From a virus, in IMG/VR virus record IMGVR_UViG_3300027759_000102, positions 1-58,709 of that record: 58,709 nucleotides of DNA; one strand, given 5' to 3'. Positions 7,404 to 15,106 of this stretch are shown here, piece after piece. The notes under the pieces are model-generated. The model ran no database searches. It was not told the origin of the DNA and saw only the letters and a program-made list of their open reading frames with translations. The position numbers were made by a program, and so were the translations under genes. Every line of letters begins with the position of its first letter. Position 1 is the first letter of the stretch.

Positions 7404-7931
7404 TTAAGCTGATGCTGGGAACTGTGCGCCATCGGAATTAGCAACAACGTAACGGCAAGTAATTTGAACAGTACCAGCAGTGCTAGGTGCGCCAGTGGTA
7501 AATGTTGGAGTTGCGTATACGATTACGTCTGTTGAACCAATACCAATACCATTTGGTGATGCGGTTGATGCTGCGCCGCAATATGCAGCTAACTGGGTTG
7601 CGGTAAGCGTTGGGCTTTGGCGACCGGCAGTAAGAATGGTGGTTGAAGGGTAAAACAAGTTGGCAGTTGTGCCATCGCCAATAGTCATTACGGCAGCAGT
7701 TACAGTGCCTGATAATGTGACTACAGTATCAACAATAAAATCTATAATCTGTGCGCCAGCAGGTAAAGTAAAACACTGAATAGCGGCGGCAGATGTTTGT
7801 CCAACCATGTTGATTTTTTTGGTCTGGGCGCAAGTAGTTGCACCTAAATTTTCAATCGTTCCAACAGTAGTTCCGGTGGTATTTTTAATAGTACCCAATA
7901 GCCAAGGGCCAAGATGCGTAGCAAACGCCAT
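7404..7931 (-). CDS. Beta-rich structural protein, first gene after the 8.0 kb promoter
   Basis: The ATG at 7931 has AGGAG eight bases upstream and gives 175 residues starting MAFATHLGPWLLGTIKNTTG. The sequence is Thr/Ala/Gly-rich with IQCFTLPAGAQIIDFIVDT, VMTIGDGTTANLF and an ending TVQITCRYVVANSDGAQFPA, consistent with a head decoration or fibre protein. As the first gene of the transcription unit driven from 8023-8051, it may be needed in high copy. No enzymatic motif is seen. Confidence 0.7.
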   Translation of the reverse strand: MAFATHLGPWLLGTIKNTTGTTVGTIENLGATTCAQTKKINMVGQTSAAAIQCFTLPAGAQIIDFIVDTVVTLSGTVTAAVMTIGDGTTANLFYPSTTILTAGRQSPTLTATQLAAYCGAASTASPNGIGIGSTDVIVYATPTFTTGAPSTAGTVQITCRYVVANSDGAQFPASA

Positions 7932-8022
7932 GATAAAACTCCTTATGCACAAGTCCCCATATCATCGGTGCATCGTCCCTCTAGGTGGGCTGATATGAGT
8001 AGAAAGTCCTAGACCTGCTAGC

Positions 8023-8051
8023 TTTATATCAGCTATTTTTTATAGTGTCAA
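8023..8051 (-). promoter_or_regulatory. Strong sigma70-type promoter, minus strand
   Basis: On the minus strand, TTGACA (8051-8046) and TATAAA (8028-8023) are separated by exactly 17 bases. This is consensus at -35 and one base off at -10. It faces the gene starting at 7931, leaving a leader of roughly 85 bases. It lies downstream of the capsid terminator, so it restarts transcription of the second half of the late genes. Confidence 0.85.
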
Positions 8052-8073
8052 GCAAATAGGGTATTATCCAAAC

Positions 8074-8505
8074 ATGACAACTAAAGACCCCCAAACTAAA
8101 AAAGCGTACCATACTGCGTACTATCAAGCCAATGCAACAAGGCTTAAAAAAACAAATATAGATAGGAAACGAGCTGCAAAAGAAAAATGGACGTTATTTA
8201 AATCCACCTTAAAATGCGCAAATTGTGGTGAAAACCATCCGGCGACTCTAGACTTTCATCATGTAGAAAAACATCCTGATAACAGGCATGTCTATAATCT
8301 TACCAGCAATGGAGCGTATAAAAAAGCTATTAAAGAAATAGAAAAATGTATCGTATTATGTGCAAATTGCCATAGAAAAGTACACTATGAGGATCATAAA
8401 AAGAAAAAGGAGGCCGAAGCCTCCCTAGTTAAAACTTACTCTTCTTCCTCTTCCTCATCTAGTTCACTATCGTATAAAACCCAAGAATCTTCTTCTTCAT
8501 CGTAG
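8074..8505 (+). CDS. Free-standing HNH endonuclease
   Basis: This 143-residue protein carries a complete Zn-bound HNH core: CANC at 48-51, LDFHH at 59-63 (catalytic His and neighbour), then CANC-HRKVH at 96-104. The N-terminal half is basic and Tyr-rich. It is the only plus-strand gene in the first 17 kb and lies between two minus-strand transcription units, the usual setting of a homing-type nuclease gene. A good Shine-Dalgarno is lacking. The poly-Ser tail arises because the last 70 bases overlap an antisense Glu-rich gene. The real stop could matter little, since the HNH core ends near residue 105. Confidence 0.8.
   Translation: MTTKDPQTKKAYHTAYYQANATRLKKTNIDRKRAAKEKWTLFKSTLKCANCGENHPATLDFHHVEKHPDNRHVYNLTSNGAYKKAIKEIEKCIVLCANCHRKVHYEDHKKKKEAEASLVKTYSSSSSSSSSLSYKTQESSSSS
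8398..8424 (-). terminator. Intrinsic terminator of the acidic gene, minus strand
   Basis: GGAGGC-CGAA-GCCTCC (8409-8424) gives a six-pair stem with UUCG loop on the minus strand, followed by TTTTTCTT. It lies 12 bases after the stop of the acidic gene. It overlaps the plus-strand HNH coding sequence. Confidence 0.7.
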
Positions 8506-8660
8506 TAGTACCAAGCATCTTCTTCATCATCGTAAATCCACTGAGTACCGTTCTCATCTTCCTCAACTTCATAATCATCAATATCAAACTCTTCTATCTC
8601 TTCTATCTCTTCTATCTCTGGAAAGTTATAGATAATAACAAACTTTGTAAACACATTCAT
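8436..8660 (-). CDS. Highly acidic small protein
   Basis: This 74-residue protein, MNVFTKFVIIYNF followed by almost unbroken Glu/Asp with Tyr and Trp (PEIEEIEEIEEFD, QWIYDDEEDAWYYYDEEED), ends in a Glu run. ATG 8660 is preceded by TAGGAG. It has its own terminator. Such acidic proteins can act as DNA mimics or bind basic virion proteins; neither is shown. Its 3' 70 bases are antisense to the HNH gene, so Glu codons here are Ser codons on the other strand. Confidence 0.7.
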   Translation of the reverse strand: MNVFTKFVIIYNFPEIEEIEEIEEFDIDDYEVEEDENGTQWIYDDEEDAWYYYDEEEDSWVLYDSELDEEEEEE

Positions 8661-8743
8661 GGTGGTCTCCTAAGTGTATTGGGCTACAGCAATATTTGCT
8701 GCGTAGCCATGTTAACTTAAAACTAAGTAGGAGTTATTACAAA

Positions 8744-8770
8744 ATAAAAAGCCCCCGGTTAGGGGGGCTT
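8744..8770 (-). terminator. Intrinsic terminator after the major capsid gene, minus strand
   Basis: AAGCCCCC (8749-8756) pairs with GGGGGCTT (8763-8770) across a six-base loop. On the minus strand the stem is followed by TTTTATTTT. It lies 27 bases after the capsid gene stop and would end or thin transcription of the packaging-capsid block. Confidence 0.8.
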
Positions 8771-8797
8771 AGTGAAGCTAAGTGCTTGATTTTATTA

Positions 8798-9709
8798 CTA
8801 AGCACCAGAACTACCGAAGATGCCCAACGGGTCACTCCAACCGAAGCTGTAACGCTCGCGGCTCTTGTAACGTACGTTACCGGTATCAAAGTCTCCATCC
8901 ATGCTGTTAGACAGCGGGGTACGAACGAAGTGCTTCAAACCATTAGGAACATCAGTCATGAGGAACCAGCCGTTGGTGTCGGTCAAGAAGTGATTGACGC
9001 GATAACCTTCAGGAATGGAACCCATAGTCTTGATTGCGTTCACGTCATTGTCGGTCGTGCCAACGCGTAACTCTGTTTCGAGCAAGCGGGTAGCAACGAA
9101 CATCAAGTTTGGTGGAACAACCAATTTACGAGGTTTAGCAGCGATCAACAGACCACGTTCGTCAGTCCAACCTGCGATTTGAATTACAGCCGCCTCAAGG
9201 GAGGTTTCGTTCAAATCAGCTTGGGTGGTGAAAGTGTTGCTGTTGGTGCCACCAGAAACCAACGGATGTGCAGTCGAACATAAGACTACGCCATCACCGC
9301 CGGTATAGCCAGACGAAGCAAAAGCGTTGTTCAATACTGACGCAGCTTTAACTTGCTTGGTGTATGCCATAGCGCGGGCTAATGACTTGGTATAACGTGA
9401 TGACAAGGAGTCATACAAGTTATCTTCGATCGCTTCTTCAGTGACCGAGAAACCAAGAGCAATAGTTTCGTGGTTGTAACGAGCAGTCCAAGCTTCTTGT
9501 GCATTGTCGTAAGCGATGGCATTGCCCTCGTTCTTAACAGGTGCAGCAGAGAAGCCAGACAACTTCGTCTCTTCTTCAAATGAACGCTCAGAGGTTTCTG
9601 TTTCAAAAATCTCTTTGTGTTCTTCGCCGTAACGCTTGTACTCCATACCAAACAATGCGTTCAGTCCGGGTAAAAGCTCTTTAAGTAGCTGGGCGCGTGA
9701 GATAGCCAT
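8798..9709 (-). CDS. Major capsid protein
   Basis: This 303-residue protein begins AISRAQLLKELLPGLNALFGMEYKRY and continues with SERSFEEETKLSGFSAAPVKNEG. A helical stretch AWTARYNHETIALGFSVTEEAIEDN follows, then a domain with YTGGDGVVLCSTAHPLVSGG. The end reads RYSFGWSDPLGIFGSSGA. This matches HK97-fold capsid proteins of the Mu gpT-like style common in short-tailed environmental phages, at the usual size. The gene follows the scaffold and decoration-like genes, has GGAG before ATG, and is directly followed by a terminator, as expected of the most abundant virion protein. Confidence 0.85.
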   Translation of the reverse strand: MAISRAQLLKELLPGLNALFGMEYKRYGEEHKEIFETETSERSFEEETKLSGFSAAPVKNEGNAIAYDNAQEAWTARYNHETIALGFSVTEEAIEDNLYDSLSSRYTKSLARAMAYTKQVKAASVLNNAFASSGYTGGDGVVLCSTAHPLVSGGTNSNTFTTQADLNETSLEAAVIQIAGWTDERGLLIAAKPRKLVVPPNLMFVATRLLETELRVGTTDNDVNAIKTMGSIPEGYRVNHFLTDTNGWFLMTDVPNGLKHFVRTPLSNSMDGDFDTGNVRYKSRERYSFGWSDPLGIFGSSGA

Positions 9710-9721
9710 TATTCATTCTCC

Positions 9722-10318
9722 TTAGATGCCAGTTGGATTCAGGTACATGTGCATACCTTGATTCCACTTAACAATAACTTCGGTATAAGAACCCGAAGAG
9801 TTGGTTGTTTCCGCGACCACATCTACGATACGGATTGGGAAGGTTGAAGTCGTAGCATCCGGTGCAATAATCGCAACAGCGCTATCACCTGTAGTGGTGC
9901 TTCCGGTATTCTGAACTAGAACAGCGTTAGAACCAATAACAGCAATAGTTTTGCCGGTAATTGTAGTGGTGCCACTAACGATAGCCACTTTAAACAACGT
10001 GTCGGGATCATCAGCTACATAAGCGGTAGCATCAGCAGTCACGGTGCTTGCGGGCCAATATTGAGCAAAGATTTTTTGATTGGTGTTTGGACTTGTGTAA
10101 GAACAGCCCAAGAATACGCCAACCGGTGTAGCAGCATCAGTGCCCACGTCTTTACGGATCGTACCACCAGCTACTAGTTTAACGACATCGCCATAATAAA
10201 TGGAGGTGCCTTCGCCACTAGCAATAAACATCTGGCGGGTTGAGCCTGCAAAAACTTGACCACCGATCAGGTTTATGGGTTTAAGCCCATAAGGTGCACT
10301 GACAGTAGGGTAAGCCAT
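9722..10318 (-). CDS. Capsid-associated (decoration-like) protein
   Basis: This 198-residue beta-rich protein starts YPTVSAPYGLKPINLIGGQVFAGS and continues TRQMFIASGEGTSIYYGDVVKLV. Its Thr/Ser/Val-rich body suggests an Ig-like or beta-barrel fold. Genes of this type sit immediately upstream of the capsid gene in related phages and are annotated as head or decoration proteins. The ATG has TAGGAG upstream, and 12 bases separate it from the capsid gene. Role inferred. Confidence 0.7.
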   Translation of the reverse strand: MAYPTVSAPYGLKPINLIGGQVFAGSTRQMFIASGEGTSIYYGDVVKLVAGGTIRKDVGTDAATPVGVFLGCSYTSPNTNQKIFAQYWPASTVTADATAYVADDPDTLFKVAIVSGTTTITGKTIAVIGSNAVLVQNTGSTTTGDSAVAIIAPDATTSTFPIRIVDVVAETTNSSGSYTEVIVKWNQGMHMYLNPTGI

Positions 10319-10341
10319 TATTAATACTCCTAAAAATTAAA

Positions 10342-10794
10342 TTAAACAGCGCCACGACCAAATGTCGTTGTAGATTTTCGCTCATTAAATAGCGGCATCC
10401 GCGGATCATTGGTCTTCATAAAGCTATTGTCAACTGCTTCAATCTGCGATCGAGCAACATTACTATAATGCGCGTTACGTTGCGTTACCATTTTTGCAGA
10501 TGCTTTGCATAACAATAAACCACCGATCTCTACATTGTCTTTAAAACGACTATTCGGGTCTACATAAGTCATCATTTCGGGATGGTCAACGGCCTTCACA
10601 GGTACCCAACCTTCACGAAATTTTGATGCCGTATTAGTAGCATCAGCTTGTCCCATAAGAGCAGTACGGATATACCGAAAAGCATAGCCTTCCTGTGGGG
10701 CAGGAAAAGGTAATGTCTCAGGGGGTTTCCAAGACTCTTCCCGAGCTTCAATTTCCCGGGTTTGTAATTCACGAGCTAGTCTATTTTCAGCCAT
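10342..10794 (-). CDS. Hypothetical head-region protein
   Basis: The ATG at 10794, with GGAG eight bases upstream, gives 150 residues: AENRLARELQTREIEAREE, then PFPAPQEGYAFRYIRTALMG, KFREGWVPVKAVDHPEMM and LLLCKASAKMVTQRNAHY. The repeated RE/AE N terminus is likely helical. It overlaps the scaffold gene by eight bases, so the two are translationally coupled. It probably assists capsid assembly; similar genes recur between scaffold and capsid in aquatic phages. No fold is certain. Confidence 0.65.
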   Translation of the reverse strand: MAENRLARELQTREIEAREESWKPPETLPFPAPQEGYAFRYIRTALMGQADATNTASKFREGWVPVKAVDHPEMMTYVDPNSRFKDNVEIGGLLLCKASAKMVTQRNAHYSNVARSQIEAVDNSFMKTNDPRMPLFNERKSTTTFGRGAV

Positions 10795-11755
10795 TGTAGT
10801 TCTCCAATTTGCGTACTTCACGTGCGTAAGCCTCTGGGGTAATTCCCAGCCTACGAGCTATGGCAGCACCAGACCTCGTAATGGTTACGCTTCTCTTTGT
10901 CGCGGACGTTCGCGTTACCGGGGCCACAATTGTGGCTGGTTTTGCACGTTGTACAGGTTTACCCTGCTCACGCGGTGGTTCGACTTCCTCAGTGTACTCG
11001 TCAAAGTTCTCAGGAAACCGTTGCTTCATAGTAGCGTCGACACGTTCATAGTAGTCATCGCTACGCGGGTCGATACCCGAGCGAACTAATTTTTCATGCA
11101 ACCCTAAAGCGAGGCTAGTCATTTCCTCATCAACCCCAAACCACGTATTTCTTTCACGCCATTTTTCGGCCTTCGGATCAGCAGTTGTAGGTCTGGTTTG
11201 TTGCTGTTGTACACTATTTCTTTGTGGTTGTAAAGAAGGACGCATAGATTGAATTTCACGGAGTTTAAACTTGGCATCCGTTAGTTCTTCTTGTGCATCC
11301 GCAATCATGTCCGCATCCCCTGCCTCGTACGCGCGTTTCATGCGTTCTTTGGCGGCGGCGATCTCACCGTTAGCGCTCTTGGCAATCTCAGCGACAAATA
11401 CTTGCTCACCATGCCCTAACCGTTCCCGAAGAGATTGGACTTCTAATTCTTTGGCGCGGGCATAGTTAATAGCCTCTTCCCGTTCTCGGGTGGCAGATTC
11501 CTTTGCCCTGCGCTCGTCATGCCAGACTTTTTTCATCTGAACTAGACGTTCCTTAACTTTGTCAGAAAACTCCTCTAACCCATCGTCCTCTTCAAGTGCT
11601 TTGACTTTAGATGGAGGTAGCGGTCTGGCTTTACGACGACCCTGATCTTCTACTGGGGTATCGTCAACAATTTCAACTTCAAGGGAGTCTTCAGCTTCAA
11701 CTTCCTCATTTACTGGAACTTCTTCTACTTCATCAGGGAATTTAAACTCAGACAT
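10787..11755 (-). CDS. Scaffolding protein
   Basis: This 322-residue protein has an acidic N terminus (EEVPVNEEVEAEDSLEVEIVD), a long charged helical and coiled-coil middle (about 60-170, e.g. KVKERLVQMKKVWHDERR, INYARAKELEVQSLRERLG) and a basic C terminus (TSATKRSVTITRSGAAIARRL, GITPEAYAREVRKLENYNG). An acidic and helical body with a basic end that docks on the capsid is the classic scaffold design. It lies between the co-chaperonin and capsid genes. No protease domain is visible, so the scaffold probably leaves intact. Confidence 0.75.
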   Translation of the reverse strand: MSEFKFPDEVEEVPVNEEVEAEDSLEVEIVDDTPVEDQGRRKARPLPPSKVKALEEDDGLEEFSDKVKERLVQMKKVWHDERRAKESATREREEAINYARAKELEVQSLRERLGHGEQVFVAEIAKSANGEIAAAKERMKRAYEAGDADMIADAQEELTDAKFKLREIQSMRPSLQPQRNSVQQQQTRPTTADPKAEKWRERNTWFGVDEEMTSLALGLHEKLVRSGIDPRSDDYYERVDATMKQRFPENFDEYTEEVEPPREQGKPVQRAKPATIVAPVTRTSATKRSVTITRSGAAIARRLGITPEAYAREVRKLENYNG

Positions 11756-11764
11756 AAATCACTC

Positions 11765-12127
11765 CTATTTGCGTTTGATCCCGCGAGGGTCTTGCACAGT
11801 TGATTCAACTGAATCATCGTTAATAATGCGGAATTCTTTGCCGTGAATTGACAATTTAGTTCCGGTATGGGGCCTTACAATGATGAAATCACCTTCCTTA
11901 CACCAAGCTCCAGTGGGGAATTTCTTTTCGTCTTTGTAGCAATCGGGTCCCAATTTCACTACAAACAGCACGGTGGTTAGAATTTCTTCGTGTTCCAAAG
12001 TGATGTCGGCTTTGATAATCCCACTCTCATACTTCTCCTCTAACACCGGTATGGCGCAAAGGATTCGGTATCCAACGGGGTCAGGTAGTTGTCGCGCTTT
12101 CTCCTGTATATCTTCAGTCATCTTCAT
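11765..12127 (-). CDS. GroES-like co-chaperonin
   Basis: The 120-residue product reads LPDPVGYRILCAIPVLEEKYESGIIKA, TTVLFVVKLGPDCYK, CKEGDFIIVRPHTGTKLSI and HGKEFRIINDDSVES (quoted in pieces). The order matches the Cpn10 barrel: P.GYRIL.AIP, a mobile-loop-like Glu-Ser-Gly-Ile-Ile segment, V..G, GD..I, and KEFRIIND. It would cap host GroEL and help fold the capsid, as gp31 does in T4. Start is either 12127 (GGAG four bases upstream) or 12121. It sits next to the scaffold gene. Confidence 0.75.
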   Translation of the reverse strand: MKMTEDIQEKARQLPDPVGYRILCAIPVLEEKYESGIIKADITLEHEEILTTVLFVVKLGPDCYKDEKKFPTGAWCKEGDFIIVRPHTGTKLSIHGKEFRIINDDSVESTVQDPRGIKRK

Positions 12128-12314
12128 GAGTCTCCAAACGATGGGCAAGGTCTGAAATGATTTGCTTTGCGTAGTCCAGACCCTGAATAACTCCGCAAAG
12201 GTTTTGGTACTCGGGATAATCTTTTACAGTGCCTCTACCAATGTAACGCTCGGTATCAGCACGGCGTTCCTCTAACTTAGAGGAAACGTAATCTAGCGCG
12301 GTATCGTAATTCAC
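12114..12314 (-). CDS. Small helical protein
   Basis: A GTG at 12314, overlapping the portal stop as GTGA and preceded by AAAGGA, encodes 66 residues: NYDTALDYVSSKLEERRADTERYIG, then EYQNLCGVIQGLDYAKQII and an acidic end. It is mostly helical and resembles short unknown proteins found next to portal genes. It overlaps the co-chaperonin gene by 14 bases. Function unknown. Confidence 0.65.
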   Translation of the reverse strand: MNYDTALDYVSSKLEERRADTERYIGRGTVKDYPEYQNLCGVIQGLDYAKQIISDLAHRLETHEDD

Positions 12315-14806
12315 TCAGGTTGTCCTTTCGGGGCTGATTGTTGGGTTAACATGTCATGCTTTTGTCTAGCAAGGTCTATTCCCATTCTGGTGCCTTCAAT
12401 TTCACCTTGTTGCTCAAGATTGGCTTTAGACTTACTAATATCTATGCCAAGTCGGGTTCCATCTATTTCCTGACGACCGGTTATTTCTAGTTCACGCAGT
12501 TTCAACTCGTCGGCTTTTGACGCTGCATCCAACATGTCCTTCTGTTTCTTACGTTCCAATTCACCCTGTTGAATTTGGAAGTCCTGCTGTGCTTGCTGCA
12601 TTTTTAACTGTAGTTCTTGCTGTTGCATTTGAATTAATGGGTCTTGCTGTGCCTGTTGAATCTGTTGCTGTGCGGCTTCCCCTTGGTTCTTCTGCAATAG
12701 CTGTTGTGCGGCTTGGGCTACCAACGTAGATAACTGAGTCTCTACTTCTGGAGAAAGTTTTTCGTCTTCAGATGGTAGGCTTGCACCCAATTGTTGCTCA
12801 ATCTCAACCCTATACTGGAAAGCTACGTGTTCCATAATGTGAGCCATACCTGCGGCTTGCATAGCTTGTGCTTGTGGGTTTTGTGCCATCACTTGCATCA
12901 ACTTGGGGTCTTTCATTGCCGCCATATGTACACCCAAATGCGCCTGATGATCCTGATAACTAAAGGCTTTAACAGGTTTACCGGTCATAATGTTCATGTT
13001 CTCAGATACTGGATCGGTAGGCTTCTGGTCATCCTCAATAGGCACAAGTTTGTCAGCGTTTTTAATACCTAACGTCTCAATGATTTGACGATGCAAGAGG
13101 GGTAGGTTATAGAGCTGAGGTGCTCCAGCGGCAAGCTGCATTACTGCCTGATACTGAACAACTCGTTGCGCCATTGTGGAAGCATTAGGGTCAGACACGG
13201 GGATAACTGCAACCATGTCGTAATCACTTCGTTTAGCTTTTCTTTCACCTACTTCTGGCTCGTAATCGTATTCCTCGGGGGTATTGTCACGTATAATTGC
13301 TGACAGCAATCTAAACTCTTGTTTCATTGCGTAGTGAATCCGTGCTTGAACCGCACTCATCACTTTCAACATACGCTCTAAAATAGCCAAGGTAGTCCCA
13401 ACTGGGGACTGCGCAGACATGTCGCTAGTCTTTAAATCAGCAACCGCCGCAAACCGTCGACCATCTTCAACAATCTGATTAAGCAACATGACTAGCGTTT
13501 GGCTAGGTTCTTTGTAGGGCAACAACATAATGTTGTCTTTAATTACACCGCCGGGAATGTCCACGTCTCTAAACTCACCCGGAGCGATTGGGGTGTCATC
13601 ACCTTTAATACGAAGCCCGCGAGACTTTAAACCGCCCGGAATGTTGTTTAGCGTTCCTGCGTCTACAAGCTGGCGTAACAAAGAAGTGCTTGATGTTGCG
13701 TGACCACCAACCAAATGAATCAAACCAAACGCATAGAACCCAAAGCCGGGAATATAGGAGTAGTGCACAAAGTGCTGGCGTTTTTGCTTTAACTCGTCAT
13801 CTTCGTTCCAGTTACGACGAATGGCTAAGATAGTGCCCGTGCCCTGCTCAAGTGTAACCACATACGGCAACGCAATACCGGTAGGCTCATCACCCGCCTC
13901 GTCTTCAAACCCTTCAAGATCAAGGTCAACATGTATTTCTAATAGCGAATACCGATCATCGTCTTCCGCAGAAAACCCTTGTTCTTTAGCTTTTTGTTTC
14001 TCAATATCGTCTAAGACACGCGTGGGTTCACCAAGATCAACTTCTCGATAAAACCCAACATCCTGTAGTTTGGCAATCTCATTCTTGGTCTTACGCATCC
14101 GATGGGCTACCCGTTCGGCTGACTCAAGGTTTTTAGCACCGTAAGGGACAACTATATCTTCGGCTGATATAAACGCGGCTACCGGACGATCTATTGACGG
14201 GTCAAAGTAAATCTTCTTAAACGCATTACCCGCAAGACATAAGGAGAACAGCAACCGTTCATGTTCTGGGCGATACTCTATCATTCGTTCGGTAAGCTCG
14301 TAGTTCATATCGTCGGCTACACGAATAGAGGCATCCCGCTTCTCGTTGGTTTCTTTCCCAATAATGGTTGTCTTTACAGGACCCGAAGACGGGAACGTCT
14401 CCATAATAGTCTCAGACTGAAACTTAACCGCGCTCTCCATTAGCAATGGGTGGAACACACCGCAAGCCCCAGACCACGGCTCACTACGTTCTTCATACTT
14501 AACGCCCAAGAGTTTTAAGCCTTTGACGTAGGTCTCCATCCAATCTTTACGTGCCATGATGTCGGAATTGTGATCTCCTAATAACTCAGAACTTAGGCTT
14601 TGCAATTGCGACTCAGGGATAATCTCAGCAAGGTTTGCGTTGAAATCTTCGGAGTTTTCTTCCCCATCTTCAAAGTCTATCTCCATACCGCCAATGCCGA
14701 TATGCACGGACTCTGGGTCTTCAATCTCAATTTCTAGATCGGGTTCTTGGTCATCAAGAGATTCTAATCCTTGGGGGGCTGCGTAAAGTGCTTTACTTAT
14801 TGCCAT
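12311..14806 (-). CDS. Portal protein
   Basis: This 831-residue protein forms the DNA-passage ring at one head vertex. Typical portal stretches are seen: ARKDWMETYVKGLKLLGVKYEER, SEPWSGACGVFHPLLMESAVKF, PFKE-type middle FYAFGLIHLVGG and AAVADLKTSDMSAQSPVGTTLA. The C-terminal 130 residues are Gln-rich and helical (AAQQQIQQAQQDPLIQMQQQ). It is somewhat longer than the P22 portal (about 725), because of this tail. Position after TerL is canonical. AAGG precedes ATG weakly. Confidence 0.9.
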   Translation of the reverse strand: MAISKALYAAPQGLESLDDQEPDLEIEIEDPESVHIGIGGMEIDFEDGEENSEDFNANLAEIIPESQLQSLSSELLGDHNSDIMARKDWMETYVKGLKLLGVKYEERSEPWSGACGVFHPLLMESAVKFQSETIMETFPSSGPVKTTIIGKETNEKRDASIRVADDMNYELTERMIEYRPEHERLLFSLCLAGNAFKKIYFDPSIDRPVAAFISAEDIVVPYGAKNLESAERVAHRMRKTKNEIAKLQDVGFYREVDLGEPTRVLDDIEKQKAKEQGFSAEDDDRYSLLEIHVDLDLEGFEDEAGDEPTGIALPYVVTLEQGTGTILAIRRNWNEDDELKQKRQHFVHYSYIPGFGFYAFGLIHLVGGHATSSTSLLRQLVDAGTLNNIPGGLKSRGLRIKGDDTPIAPGEFRDVDIPGGVIKDNIMLLPYKEPSQTLVMLLNQIVEDGRRFAAVADLKTSDMSAQSPVGTTLAILERMLKVMSAVQARIHYAMKQEFRLLSAIIRDNTPEEYDYEPEVGERKAKRSDYDMVAVIPVSDPNASTMAQRVVQYQAVMQLAAGAPQLYNLPLLHRQIIETLGIKNADKLVPIEDDQKPTDPVSENMNIMTGKPVKAFSYQDHQAHLGVHMAAMKDPKLMQVMAQNPQAQAMQAAGMAHIMEHVAFQYRVEIEQQLGASLPSEDEKLSPEVETQLSTLVAQAAQQLLQKNQGEAAQQQIQQAQQDPLIQMQQQELQLKMQQAQQDFQIQQGELERKKQKDMLDAASKADELKLRELEITGRQEIDGTRLGIDISKSKANLEQQGEIEGTRMGIDLARQKHDMLTQQSAPKGQPE

Positions 14807-14811
14807 GATAT

Positions 14812-15105
14812 TTACCTTCTGCTTTTTAGCTTTGTGGTGTTAGTTGCGGGGTCATAAACAAACTGACCGGTGGATTTCTTTAGCCTTGTAGCCGTTCTAT
14901 CTATAGCGCGTTCTTCCGCGGTCATGCGGTTACGCGCGGCACCTTTAAAAGTAAATGTTTTTCCATCGGGTTTTAAAAACCCACGTTTTATTAGCACCGC
15001 TATTACTGCACCACGGGGATCAGAAGGCGGATTAACTTGCGTTCTCATCTGCTCGGTCAAGCGTTCAATCAATTGCCCGCGCCCCATAAACTTTTGTGTA
15101 GCCAT
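14812..15105 (-). CDS. Small basic protein between terminase and portal
   Basis: This 97-residue basic protein reads GRGQLIERLTEQMRTQVNPP, DPRGAVIAVLIKRGFLKPDGKT, then AARNRMTAEERAIDRTATRLKK. The middle looks like a small alpha/beta fold (RGAV..VLIKRGFLKPDG). Proteins of this size and charge recur between terL and portal in related phages. It could help the motor dock, but no evidence shows that. The gene spacing is one base from terL and five from the portal gene. Confidence 0.7.
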   Translation of the reverse strand: MATQKFMGRGQLIERLTEQMRTQVNPPSDPRGAVIAVLIKRGFLKPDGKTFTFKGAARNRMTAEERAIDRTATRLKKSTGQFVYDPATNTTKLKSRR

Positions 15106-15106
15106 A

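Noticed and set aside
8074-8505. HNH gene as part of an intron or intein
   Set aside because: Flanking genes are intact and not interrupted; the gene is free-standing with its own orientation.
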